Position numbers and translations under genes: made by a program. From assembly GCA_009760855.2 (NCBI GenBank), contig WPIO01000005.1:6060001-6124000 (forward strand): a stretch of DNA of 64,000 bases. Reading direction: 5' to 3'. The notes below the pieces were generated by a model, which worked only from the letters and a program-made list of their open reading frames with translations, did no database searches and had not been told where the DNA came from. Every line of letters starts with the position of its first letter. Positions within the stretch are counted from its first letter, which is position 1. This stretch comes from Cristatella mucedo (taxonomy: Eukaryota > Bryozoa > Phylactolaemata > Cristatellidae). Below, one piece after another: positions 56,801 through 64,000 of the stretch.

Positions 56801-58660
56801 TTTGGTGGGTCCCTGTGATTCGTCCTCGATGTGCTTATGCGTGCTGACACTGTTCATGCTGCCACTAACCACATTTGCATGCTGACCCAGTGCATGTAAC
56901 CCCTAACCATGTTATTCATTTTGTTTGTTTTTCAAGCATGATTTTACTTACTATTCTATTGCGTATCACTTTGCAGCAAATGTAAAGCGCCTAGAAAGAG
57001 ATTAAGTTCTCTGAGGGCGCTTTATCAAGTGCAATATTATTATTATTATTATTAAAAAACTCTGCAGCTAGGCTTGTCTCTCGTGAGGGTCGCAGTTGCC
57101 ACATCACACCACTTCTTGCTGACCTGCAGTGGCTCCCAGTCCAGCAACGCATCGACTTCAAGGTTTTTCCACTCACTTTCAGGTCCCTTCATTCTTTGGC
57201 TCCAGCCGACCTATCAGATTTACTCCCCCACCAGAGTAAGCATCGTACCACCTGGTTTTCGGAACCTAACTGTATACCTATACTTTTGGAGATCGTGCCT
57301 TTTGTTCGCATGTTCCTAAAGCCTGGAACTCACTCCCGACTTGCATCACGACATCTCCTGACTTGACAACATTTAAAAAGAAACTAAAAACGCACCTATT
57401 TATGTCAGCATTTGGTGGGTCCCTGTGATTCGTCCTTTATGTGCCTATGCGTGCTGACACTGTGCTTGCTGCCACTAATCATACTTGCATGCTGACCCTG
57501 CACATGTCACCCCTAATAATGCTATTCTTATTGTTTATTAAGCATGCTACCACTAACCATTCCATCGTTCTTTCTTTGCAGCAATTTTAAAGTACCTAGA
57601 TATTGATTGAGCTTTCTGAGGGTGCTTTATCAAATGTATTATTATTATTATTAGTATCTGATCATGCTGATCATGCTTCCTTTACAGCATACATAAAGTG
57701 CCTAGAAAGAGATTAAGTTCTCTGAGGGAGCTACACAAGTTTATTATTATTATTATTAAGAAGAAGAAACATCAGCTAATGACGACACTGCAGAGAAAAT
57801 AGATAGAGAGGGTGACACGAGAAAAATGTACCACTATCGCACATTAATCGAAGCAGTGCATTTCACAGTTTGGGATACACAGAGCGATAGCACCCCGTGG
57901 TTCGAACTCGAAAAGAAAGGGCAGCTAATTCCTTACCACAAGAAAACCAGTGGGTATGAGAAGGCTAATAGCGTTGTAACAACTCGGTTAGCAGGAGCTA
58001 GGGAGGCGTGACAGGAGTGCATGAGGAGGGTAAGAACTTGGGCTCATATCCACAGTTCAATCGGCCAGCCACTACCACCACAGCCTCTTTAACAAAGAGG
58101 ATGCGTAGCTTACTATTGATTTAAAGATTGGCCTAGTGGTCACACTTAGGACGGCCAATGGGGGATTTTCGGCAGCCTAACAAAAAAAGAGAGTTAAAAC
58201 AGCCGAGCCCAGAGAGAACCTGAGCAAGTGTAAGCTAGTGAACAAGCAAAAAGCACAGGGCTCACCGTGGATAATCAGCTTTTTTGGAGCTGCTGTCCGG
58301 CTCACCGCTTGCCTGGCCTGCCTCGGTTTTCGGCTGTAATTCGCCATAGATACCAGTTTGATCAGCTTTCTCAGTTGGTACTGTCGAGTTGTCTGCCTTT
58401 TCCCCTTCGGTCACCACTGGTTCAGAGCCTTCCGGGCTTGGTTCTTGGAGAGATGCAGTCGTTTCTATGGCGACGGGGCTGCTGCTGGTCTCATCAATAG
58501 CCTTAGTGTCATCGCACAGTAAAGCATTTACCGAGCTCTTGCCTGTATCGATTTCCATATCGTCGGAGCAAAACTCGGGGGCCTCTGTATAGAGCCGTTG
58601 GTCGTTGTAGGTGATGACGAGTGAGTTGCTATTATTTTCATTAGCAATCCTTTCTTCCAT
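38204..58660 (-). CDS. DNAAF1: Dynein axonemal assembly factor 1 (LRRC50), multi-exon gene
   Basis: Gene span on the - strand; exons are listed separately. DNAAF1 is a cytoplasmic LRR protein needed to preassemble outer and inner dynein arms before import into cilia. The exons encode, in order, an acidic low-complexity N-terminus, [23 protein letters not shown]22-like LRRs, an LRR cap with [11 protein letters not shown], and the near-invariant [20 protein letters not shown] signature. A charged helical linker, a [10 protein letters not shown] motif and a Ser/Thr-rich C-terminus follow. About 588 residues are visible, against 725 in human. Two phase mismatches (46640 to 44799, and 44135 to 39467) show that one small exon is missing at each place. 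Intron 1 (6.5 kb) holds L2-like LINEs in both orientations and SINE-B copies. Confidence 0.95.
39396..39467 (-). CDS. DNAAF1: DNAAF1 exon, [10 protein letters not shown] motif
   Basis: 72 nt, 24 codons, acceptor TTTAACAG and donor GAG|GTGGGA. It encodes [15 protein letters not shown] and ends RVISE, resembling vertebrate DDLPDLEDDDE in the acidic C-terminal region. It needs phase 0 input, so another exon (length 3n+2) must lie between it and 44135. Confidence 0.75.
39866..39955 (-). mobile_element. L2-like LINE 3' tail
   Basis: Hairpin-forming 3' end with a short ATT repeat, in the DNAAF1 intron next to the exon at 39396-39467. Confidence 0.8.
41060..41440 (+). mobile_element. Second LINE family, 3' end with (ATTAC)n tail
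   Basis: The coding end reads [20 protein letters not shown] and then [11 protein letters not shown]. This is the usual C-terminal end of CR1/L2-superfamily ORF2 proteins, but it differs from the main family here. The 3' UTR ends ATTACATTACATTACA. The same 3' UTR recurs at 4386 and 33946. Confidence 0.7.
42072..42160 (-). mobile_element. SINE-B 3' half, inverted partner
   Basis: Reverse-strand 3' half of SINE-B. It matches 42266-42358 in the opposite orientation, so the two form an inverted repeat. Confidence 0.82.
42195..42360 (+). mobile_element. SINE-B copy
   Basis: Box B-like GGATTCGAGTCCTG, body CGATCCTTTATTGACTACTG, tail GGGGCTGTTAAATCAGCTTA. Confidence 0.85.
42462..42622 (-). mobile_element. 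SINE-A copy with internal duplication
   Basis: Hairpin tail next to ATTTATTTGTATAGCGC. The CGACCTCGGTCATCAAA segment of the head is present twice (about 42542 and 42571). Confidence 0.8.
43892..44032 (-). mobile_element. SINE-A copy next to a DNAAF1 exon
   Basis: Reverse strand copy with all parts recognisable. It lies about 100 bp from the DNAAF1 exon at 44135-44276, on the gene's sense strand. Confidence 0.85.
44135..44276 (-). CDS. DNAAF1: DNAAF1 exon, C-terminal linker
   Basis: 142 nt, entered in phase 0 and left in phase 1, acceptor CAGTTGCAG and donor CAGTG|GTGAGT. It encodes [20 protein letters not shown] and later [14 protein letters not shown]. The phase agrees with the exon at 44502. 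There is no strong family match; assignment rests on position, splice sites and open frame. Confidence 0.65.
44502..44799 (-). CDS. DNAAF1: DNAAF1 exon, charged linker
   Basis: 298 nt between acceptor GGCAAACAG and donor AAT|GTAAGA. It is open in one frame, with [20 protein letters not shown], then acidic and Ser-rich sequence ending SVDCNEEIN. The charged helical character suits the region after the DDRPVF signature, but sequence similarity is low. It needs phase 2 input while the preceding known exon gives phase 1, so a small exon (length 3n+1) lies between them. Confidence 0.75.
44800..46639. other. DNAAF1 intron(s), missing small exon expected
   Basis: AT-rich. Phase arithmetic requires a small exon of length 3n+1 on the - strand here; I could not identify it. 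No transposon was recognised. Confidence 0.5.
46640..46790 (-). CDS. DNAAF1: DNAAF1 exon, [21 protein letters not shown] signature
   Basis: 151 nt, entered in phase 0 and left in phase 1, acceptor GCTTTCAG and donor GATG|GTATGC. It carries [20 protein letters not shown], essentially identical to vertebrate DNAAF1, then a charged helix ([18 protein letters not shown]). This is the most diagnostic exon of the gene. Confidence 0.98.
47038..47112 (-). CDS. DNAAF1: DNAAF1 exon, last LRR and cap start
   Basis: 75 nt, 25 codons, phase 0/0, acceptor TTTTTCTAG and donor ATT|GTAAGT. It encodes [20 protein letters not shown] followed by ATIRI, the equivalent of vertebrate [25 protein letters not shown]. 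Confidence 0.95.
47262..47348 (-). mobile_element. tRNA-like SINE head fragment
   Basis: The reverse strand shows an AGGTGCCCGAACG... head and box B-like GGGTTTGAGTC. It cannot be assigned to SINE-A or SINE-B. Confidence 0.45.
47518..47642 (-). mobile_element. SINE-A copy bordered by a compound microsatellite
   Basis: Degraded reverse-strand copy; its head abuts the (GA)n(GT)n repeat at 47658. It lies in a DNAAF1 intron. Confidence 0.7.
47658..47800 (+). repeat. (GA)n(GT)n compound microsatellite
   Basis: About 27 GA units joined to about 20 GT units, then GTCTCTGTGT variants, in the DNAAF1 intron. Confidence 0.97.
47801..49779. other. DNAAF1 intron, nothing recognised
   Basis: No repeat family or open frame of note. 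Confidence 0.5.
49780..49946 (-). CDS. DNAAF1: DNAAF1 exon, LRRs 5-6
   Basis: 167 nt, entered in phase 1 (G+AC makes Asp) and left in phase 0, acceptor TGGTTGTAG and donor CTC|GTAAGT. It encodes [20 protein letters not shown] and later [17 protein letters not shown], ending ADMPAL. These continue the LRR register of the previous exon. The larger open frame around it (49405-50157) is mostly intron read-through. Confidence 0.97.
50026..50247 (-). CDS. DNAAF1: DNAAF1 exon, LRRs 1-4
   Basis: 222 nt, entered and left in phase 1, acceptor GTCTTGCAG and donor ATCG|GTAAGT. It encodes four SDS22-type 22-residue repeats, beginning [20 protein letters not shown] and including [20 protein letters not shown]. 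It is very close to vertebrate DNAAF1 [20 protein letters not shown]. Confidence 0.98.
50376..50403 (+). repeat. (GT)n microsatellite
   Basis: Short run in the DNAAF1 intron. Confidence 0.9.
50725..50815 (+). repeat. (GT)n microsatellite with GCATGC core
   Basis: GT runs flank GCATGCGCATGCATGCGTGC, an alternating purine-pyrimidine tract of about 90 bp. Confidence 0.95.
51662..51753 (-). CDS. DNAAF1: DNAAF1 exon, [11 protein letters not shown] / [11 protein letters not shown]
   Basis: 92 nt, entered in phase 2 and left in phase 1, acceptor AATTGCAG and donor AAAG|GTAATT. It encodes [20 protein letters not shown] followed by [10 protein letters not shown]. Vertebrate DNAAF1 has [31 protein letters not shown] at this place. 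Confidence 0.96.
52000..52160 (+). mobile_element. SINE-B copy
   Basis: Head with AGGTTCGAGTCCTG, body CAATCCTTTATTGTTCACTG, tail AGGCTGTTAAATAAGCTAA. It lies beside the 3' end of the LINE at 52190. Confidence 0.82.
52190..54480 (-). mobile_element. L2/CR1-like LINE copy, longest, 5'-truncated and disabled
   Basis: The - strand carries the linker between endonuclease and reverse transcriptase (54250-54480, including [20 protein letters not shown]). A 415-codon reverse transcriptase frame follows (52983-54230) with [29 protein letters not shown] and the catalytic [13 protein letters not shown] stop at 52983 replaces a Lys codon seen in sister copies. The C-terminal domain (52490-52885) is shifted to another frame. 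The 3' hairpin and (ATT)n tail lie at 52190-52265. The copy sits in DNAAF1 intron 1 on the same strand as the gene. Confidence 0.93.
54490..54675 (+). mobile_element. SINE-B copy at the 5' break of a LINE
   Basis: Best-preserved SINE-B: box A-like TGGCCGTGATGGCACACTAGG, box B-like GGGTTCGATTCCTG, body CGATCCTTTATCGCCACTGC, tail GAGGCTGTTTAATCAGCTAG. An ACGACCTCGGTCCCGAGGTCGT palindrome sits in the head. It lies where the LINE at 52190-54480 stops. Confidence 0.88.
55366..57053 (+). mobile_element. L2/CR1-like LINE copy, 5'-truncated, one in-frame stop
   Basis: It starts abruptly inside the reverse transcriptase ([19 protein letters not shown]) and runs to the (ATT)n tail. It is open except for one TAG near 55806, a Gln codon in sister copies, which splits it into frames of 188 and 333 codons. 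It contains [20 protein letters not shown], the YADD motif and a C-terminal domain ending FRTAFGGSL. The 3' UTR ends in the GCGCC...AGAGA...TCTCT...GGCGC hairpin. It is the most intact RT region in the window. It lies in DNAAF1 intron 1, opposite to the gene. Confidence 0.95.
57054..57651 (+). mobile_element. L2-like LINE 3' fragment joined to the tail of the previous copy
   Basis: It starts with the coding part equivalent to [19 protein letters not shown] right after the (ATT)n tail of the copy at 55366-57053. It continues through the frameshifted C-terminal domain and 3' UTR to another ATT repeat. It is more diverged than its neighbour. Confidence 0.88.
57652..57759 (+). mobile_element. L2-like LINE 3' tail, third in series
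   Basis: A short 3' end only (TTTACAGCATACATAAAGTG onwards, hairpin, then ATT repeats), placed directly after the (ATT)n of the preceding fragment. Confidence 0.8.
58266..58660 (-). CDS. DNAAF1: DNAAF1 exon with start codon, acidic N-terminus
   Basis: 395 nt from ATG at 58660 to donor CCACG|GTGAGC, leaving phase 2. It encodes [14 protein letters not shown] and then an acidic, Ser/Glu-rich, probably disordered stretch ending KKADYPR. The vertebrate protein also has an acidic variable N-terminus just before the conserved R-MTK-L-LC segment, and the next exon continues exactly there. A possible acceptor (ACCTTAACAG) lies about 20 nt upstream of the ATG, suggesting a separate non-coding first exon. 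Confidence 0.85.
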
Positions 58661-58684
58661 TACCGAATTCTACAAGCCCTGTTA
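58661..58684 (-). promoter_or_regulatory. Possible 5'-UTR splice acceptor before the DNAAF1 ATG
   Basis: Reading the - strand, a pyrimidine-containing stretch ends in CTTAACAG about 20 nt before the ATG at 58660. If used, the leader would come from an upstream non-coding exon beyond the LINE copy at 58716-60210, and the LINE would then be intronic. Confidence 0.3.
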
Positions 58685-58715
58685 AGGTTGAGTTGTAGTG
58701 AATGAGTTAACAGCA

Positions 58716-60210
58716 AAATAATAATAATAATAATAATAATAACAATGCACTTGATAAAGCGCCCTCAGAGAACTTAATCTCTTTCTAGGCGCTTTACATT
58801 TGCTGCAAAGAAAAATGCAATTGAATGGTAAGTAAAATCATGCTTGAAAAATAAATACCATGAATAATAGGGGTGACATGTTAGGTTAGGGGTGACATGC
58901 ACAAGGTCAGCATGCAAATGTGGTTAGTGGCAGCATGCACAGTGTCAGCATGCATAAGCACATGAAGGACGAATCATAGGGACCCACTGTATGCTGTCCT
59001 AAATAGGTGTGTTTTCAAGTTCCCTTTAAATGTGGTCAGGTCAGGGGATGTTCTGACGCAGGTCGGGAGGGAGTTCCAGGCTTTGGGAGCATACGAACTA
59101 AATGCACGGTCTCCGAAGGATTTAAGGTTTGTACGAGGTATTTGTATACTGTTGGATTCCGAAAAGCGGGTGGTACGATGCTTGGCCTGATGGGGTAGTA
59201 TATCTGAGAGATAGGCTGGAGCCATAGAATGAAGAGACCTAAAAGTGAGCGGCAAAACCTTGAAGTCAATCCGTTGCTTGACTGGTAGCCAGTGCCGGTC
59301 GGCAAGAAGTGGTGTAATGAGTCAACTGCGACGCTCACGACAGACAAGCCTACCTGCGGAGTTTTGCACCAGCTGCAATCGCCTGATCGCACATGCTGGT
59401 AGGCCAGTAAGCAGTGAGTTGCAGAAGTCGAGACGGGATGTCACGAATGCATGGACCAACTTGGACAAGGTATCCTTATCTAAACAAGCCCGAATTTAAG
59501 CAATGTTATGGAGCTGAAAATAGGCAGCTTTGACTGTAGAGCTGATATGGTCGTCTAACGAGAGGTCGCTTTGGAATATGACACGTAGATTTCGAGCTGA
59601 TGCAACAGGAGATATGCTGGCAGAGCCAATTTTGAGAGACAGCCTTTCCAATCTCTGAATCACAGTGGGTTTTCCCATAACTAGTAAGTTAGTTTTGTCA
59701 TCGTTTAGTTTAAGAAAATTTGCTGCCATCCATGTGCGGATGTCATCAATACATGCAGCAAGTGAGTTGAGAGAATTTGAGGTGCTCGAAGGCTGGGAGG
59801 GATCAAAGCAAAGGTACAATTGAGTGTCATCCGCATAGAAGTGAAAGCCTAGATTGTGCTTGGAAATCACATCAGCAAGAGTGAGAGTATAAACCGTGAA
59901 AAGAACCGGACCTAGCACGGAGCCCTGAGGTACTCCATATTTCAGAGGTACTTCAGATGATCTTTGTCCATTCACGTCAAAACTCTGGAGTCTCCCACTG
60001 AGATAGGACTTGAACCACTGCAGAGCAGTGCCAGTGATGCCCAGGCGAGATGAGAGGCACTCTAGAAGAACTTTGTGATCGATGGTATCAAAAGCTGCCG
60101 AAAGATCGAGCAAAACAAGCAGAGACACTCTACCCATGTCTACATTCCTAAGTAGGTCGTTGTATACCCCAAGCAATGCTGACTCTGTGGAGTGATTAGC
60201 TCTAAAAGTG
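58716..60210 (-). mobile_element. L2/CR1-like LINE copy immediately upstream of the DNAAF1 coding start
   Basis: Truncated at 60210 within the RT (the STESAL-GVYNDL region). The 226-codon frame 59496-60176 has [27 protein letters not shown] and the YADD motif; a second frame (58974-59392) holds the C-terminal domain. The (ATT)n tail reads 58716-58742. The element runs in the same direction as DNAAF1 and ends about 55 bp before its ATG. Confidence 0.94.
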
Positions 60211-62704
60211 GCAGATGCAGCACGGCACGAATTCTTGTCTTCCTAACACGGGGTTGGATTTGCAAGATTGTATGATATGCCTCTCATGACCACAGCAGTT
60301 ATACAGAAATCACCTACATCTCACCACACATCCAAACGCCAAACTGATTACTGCATCTCCAAAAGTGCTTGTCTCACACAAGCAATGTTGGTAGATTGAC
60401 GTGCACCAAAAGACATGCAATACTCATGCCATTTAAAATATAAGTACAGCACTTGCTGATCATATTTGATCAAGGTCCTGTAAGTGAACCTATGGAGTGG
60501 CACAACCTGATTTGGCATCCGAGCGATACGTGACACTGACATCTTGTCCGGTAATAGCTGCATTTTAAATATCATATTTTGGCCTGATCAATAATGAAAA
60601 TGCAAAAGCGATCACGGCCTTCAAAGGCGGAAGAAATAAGGAAGGAAGGATTAGTCAGAAGTGTGCAAAACCACCTATGGATTTCTTAGTGACCTAGCTA
60701 GAACAGGCATAGACAAAGAAGGAAATGTTTATGACTGATTTTGATGCTATTAAGCCATTTCCGCAATCCAACAAAAGCCCAATCGAGCCCACTACTGCAA
60801 GAGATTTCAGAGGCGAGATTGACACTAGACTTTCCAACTCCAGTATGCCTTTCTCTACGGCCCCGTCTTGTCGAGTTAATCAAGTGGGGCTTGTGAGTCG
60901 CACTAACTTTTGTGTGAACACCACCTTCAATCCCGCAAGACTATTTAATTCATTAAGAAACCTCTTTATGTTTGCATTAAATACAGAAATCAAATTTGAG
61001 CAGACCGTCAAAGGCGAGGACAGCCGCACTGTCGAGTCGTAGCTGATAGGAGGAAAGTGAGAGGCAGGCATGGATCGTGCGACGGGAAAATGTAAAAAAA
61101 ACTACGGTGAAACAACCATGACGCTCAACCAACAACCATGACATGTAACAACCATGACGCTCCGACATGCTTTCCTTAGAGGCCACCAACGGGCGCAGGC
61201 TGCCATTAACTCTCACTTTAGCGTCAAAAACTAAAGAGTAGCAGTAGAGAAGCTCTACAGCTGGGCGCCTATAGGTCTGCAGAGAGGAATAGAACAGCCG
61301 GTATATAAAAAATGGCAAAAAATTGTATATGTGTTCTTTATGCGTCCGTATATTTTGCCTGTTGGCTCCTTACGGAGGTATGGAACGGTTGGGGCTGCTC
61401 CTGCTGGCTATCCCTTACCACCGATTATAAGACCAGGACCGATTGACTTGTACTAGGCTCATAGTCAGGATGTTATAAGTGCTTCCACCAGATATCCAGT
61501 AATACTACATACCGCAGATTAGCCGATATTTCTATCAGAGCTTCCTTACGAGAGAGAAGACGCAGTATCGTCAAACAGCAGGCTGCAGAGGCATGGCATA
61601 AGATGGGCGTCTTCGCTATAGCAACGGTTCTACCGATAGTATGAATGTTCTCTTGTAGATATAGAAATGTTCAAACTTATTGAAAATAAAATTCAAATTC
61701 AGCATATATATTTTGATTTCATTCAATAGATCAATGTTTTGCAGCGAAATACGTTTGCCTTTCCTTACTTCCGCTTTTCATCGAACGCCCCCGTGCTCCG
61801 CTACCGCTGTTTACCCGGGGTTTGCGTTGGTGGGTCGGTGTAGCCTCCGGATAAACACATGAATGGCTAGCGGCCATTCTAATCACACCAGGCACCTCTC
61901 GTAAGTAATACAGACGAGCGTCTGCGCGTGTCTTTGCTGAAGCTCGCGCTCTCCCGGCGTCCAATCGGTCGACCGGTTGCCCGTCGGCGGTCGCGCCTGA
62001 CGGCGCGCTTCTGCGTGCCAGGCTTCGGACCGCTCGCGACACTCGCTGTGGTGCATACTGTAGCCTGCTTATCTACTGGTGTTCATTTTGATTCGGTAAG
62101 ATGAGAACAAGGGTGACATGGATGGTGTCGTAGCGGTCGGTTTCCCTGACCTCGGCGAAGACATATTGACCTGTAGCTTAGATCGAAGCTAATTTTATTG
62201 ACCTGCGTGACTCGCCGAAAAGTGATCGCCGTCTGTTCCCCATCTCATTTCGCGCAAACTCGCATGAAAGATCATACCTTAGGATGGTCATAATCCATTC
62301 TGAGAGTTACTCGAAGCGTCAATATGGTTTCGCACTTCCTAAAATGCTACTTTCTTGTCGACACGATATCAATTAGGCGGTGTGCTTTCTGATTGTTTGT
62401 GATAAGATCTGGCGTGCCAGAAAATTAGGCAGTCATTAAGCTATCCTTGCCGACTTTCAGGACTTGGTCGTGGGTAAGCACATCCTTCCATCGGCGAGAC
62501 CTTCCTTTTTAACTTCACGACAGGCGAAGCTACTCCACCGACGACTTGGGACATCCACGTGATATGTAGATGTGATCCTCTATGAAATACCTCACGTTAT
62601 AAGATCACAGTAGTTTGTCCTGAAACCGCCTGTTTTTGCACAATCTATCTTATGGTAATTGTGGTCTCGCGAAAAGGGATTACTACTGTGCTCCCCTGTA
62701 GCTA
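60211..62704. other. Upstream of DNAAF1, GC-rich patch at 61.75-62.08 kb
   Basis: Mostly AT-rich DNA with a CpG-rich patch. On the - strand this patch ends in a donor-like CGGAA|GTAAGG (about 61768). It is a candidate promoter and leader exon for DNAAF1; on the + strand GATTCG|GTAAGA at 62096 is an alternative donor. Confidence 0.4.
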
Positions 62705-63060
62705 TACATGAAAAAAGGAGGGAATGGCAGTGAGAGAGACAGAGTGTGATAGATGTGGACCGACACACATAGAGAAATGCATGCTCGTATACAAACCCAG
62801 TTTACGGGGAGAGACAAAGAGAGGGAGGCAGAGACAGAGTAGCGGAGTGGGAGGTAGACCGAGACAAAGCACTGAGACAGGCTGACACTTCGAGTGACAG
62901 AGGGTTAGATGGGCTAGCTGAAAAATATACGAACAGATCAAGACAAAGAGAGGCAGACAACGGCAACGACATATGGGAGAGAGGGAAGAGATGGCTCTAT
63001 GAAGAGATATAGGGGATCGCTCGTGATAGAGGGGTGAGAGTGAGAGAGGCAGACGGTCAT
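62705..63060 (+). repeat. Purine-rich GAGAGACAGAG tract
   Basis: 350 bp of diverged GA/GACA units. It explains the 183-codon - strand frame here. Confidence 0.85.
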
Positions 63061-63749
63061 GCAAAGACAGATGCACAGCTTTATTAAAGCAGGCAGTCAG
63101 AAATTGATCAAGTACTTTGAAACAGAAGGTTGTGGGCTCGTTGGAAAACATCGGCGATGGTATGTGAAATTGGCAATCAGCCCCTGCTTCATGGGTGGGA
63201 GGGCAGCTAAAGCTCCACTGATCCATCGTGTGTGCCATGTTCCAGGCGTCCATAATTGACTTTTTCCACTAGGATGACCACTCTCTCGGCTTGTTTTTGT
63301 GTAGCAAATCGCATTGGCTTACTCATTCCTCTCTGATAACCACTCCACTTGCATGCAGTGTTTTCGGTTATATAGATAGTACTATCCTTTTTTTGGTTTT
63401 CTATCTCCTCCATCATTCACGGGGAGGCTTATGCTGTTACCTTATATGTGGTTGTTTTGATCTTGATATCCGGTTATATATGTGATGTGCCCTGCCACTT
63501 CCGATGATGATGTGAAGTGATCTCAGGTGCATATTGCTGTGCTTCTGCAACTGGAGGACTGGCATCAACAGCGGGGCTTCTAAAGGCAGCCTGGAGGTTA
63601 AAGCTAGAGTAGAGGCTCGTTTCAGTCTAGCAGAATCCTAGAACCATTGATCTAAGCATATATTCCCAGCTGCTTATAACCAAAAGGAGGGAGTAGTGAC
63701 TCCTTAAAGCCCACGAAAAAGATTTCCTGTACTGTAGGAAGAAAAGGAT

Positions 63750-63773
63750 ATATATATATATATATATATATAT
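63750..63773. repeat. (TA)n microsatellite
   Basis: About 12 TA units. Confidence 0.95.
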
Positions 63774-63825
63774 TAGTTTCTAATATTTGTATGCAATCCA
63801 GTACTATGCAGCGGTTCGTCTAAGC

Positions 63826-64000
63826 CAGAGGTCGGCAAAGGTTTTGGACTACTAGGCCATTTCAGGAGGTCAAGAAGGCATACTAGGCCTGAAGAAACTG
63901 CACCCACTCCAGTGGATTGGCCGTGGCAAGACGAACAAACAAACAAAAAGCCACAACTGACATACAGACACCCACGGCAATTATGGGCTTCTGTTCATAC
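63826..64000 (+). mobile_element. Start of a hAT-like element, cut by the window edge
   Basis: CAGAGGTCGGCAAAGGTTTT followed by ACTAGGCC resembles the CAGRGGTCGGCAAAC...GGCC ends of several hAT families. The other end lies outside the window. Confidence 0.45.

Noticed and set aside
62702-63253. 183-codon - strand frame
   Set aside because: Most of it lies over the purine-rich GAGACAGAG tract; composition explains the missing stops.

Overview
This is animal (metazoan) nuclear DNA. Genes are split by long GT-AG introns, intergenic space is large, and interspersed repeats and microsatellites are dense. Two conserved animal genes can be rebuilt exon by exon, with splice sites and phases that agree. 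Prolyl 3-hydroxylase (collagen modification, ER) and DNAAF1/LRRC50 (axonemal dynein assembly) imply an animal with collagen and motile cilia. The repeats suggest an invertebrate, but I cannot name the phylum.

Layout. From about 4.9 to 25.1 kb on the + strand lies the 3' part of a leprecan-type prolyl 3-hydroxylase gene. Ten exons are proposed and seven of them are firm. It ends with a KDEL retention signal and stop at 25103; the N-terminal exons were not found and may lie upstream of the window. From 25.1 to 38.2 kb I can name no gene. That stretch holds old retroelement pieces, a perfect 24-bp hairpin at 34.6 kb, a SPIN-like hAT miniature element at 35.4 kb, and a very GC-rich CpG-island-like block (35.6-37.7 kb) with an arginine/serine-rich open frame. 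From 58.66 down to 38.20 kb on the - strand lies DNAAF1: an acidic N-terminal exon, four exons carrying the leucine-rich repeats and cap, a linker, and a C-terminal tail. One or two small exons are still missing. From 58.7 to 64 kb there is a truncated LINE, a GC-rich block that could hold the DNAAF1 5' leader, purine-rich DNA, and the start of a second hAT-like element at the right edge.

Repeats. The main family is an L2/CR1-like non-LTR retrotransposon with a YADD reverse transcriptase, a 3' hairpin and an (ATT)n tail. At least a dozen copies occur, all 5'-truncated or disabled. A tRNA-headed SINE family (here SINE-A) ends in the same hairpin-forming tail and is therefore probably mobilised by this LINE. 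A second tRNA-like SINE family (SINE-B) and a second LINE family with an (ATTAC)n tail are also present. Two L2-like copies of about 2 kb lie inverted to each other in DNAAF1 intron 1, and another ends about 55 bp upstream of the DNAAF1 start codon.

The two genes face each other tail to tail, about 13 kb apart, and are not functionally linked in any obvious way. The unusual content is the mobile-element biology: SINE/LINE tail sharing, a possibly horizontally transferred SPIN-like element, and serial LINE insertions. A candidate in-frame cassette exon in the hydroxylase gene is also notable.
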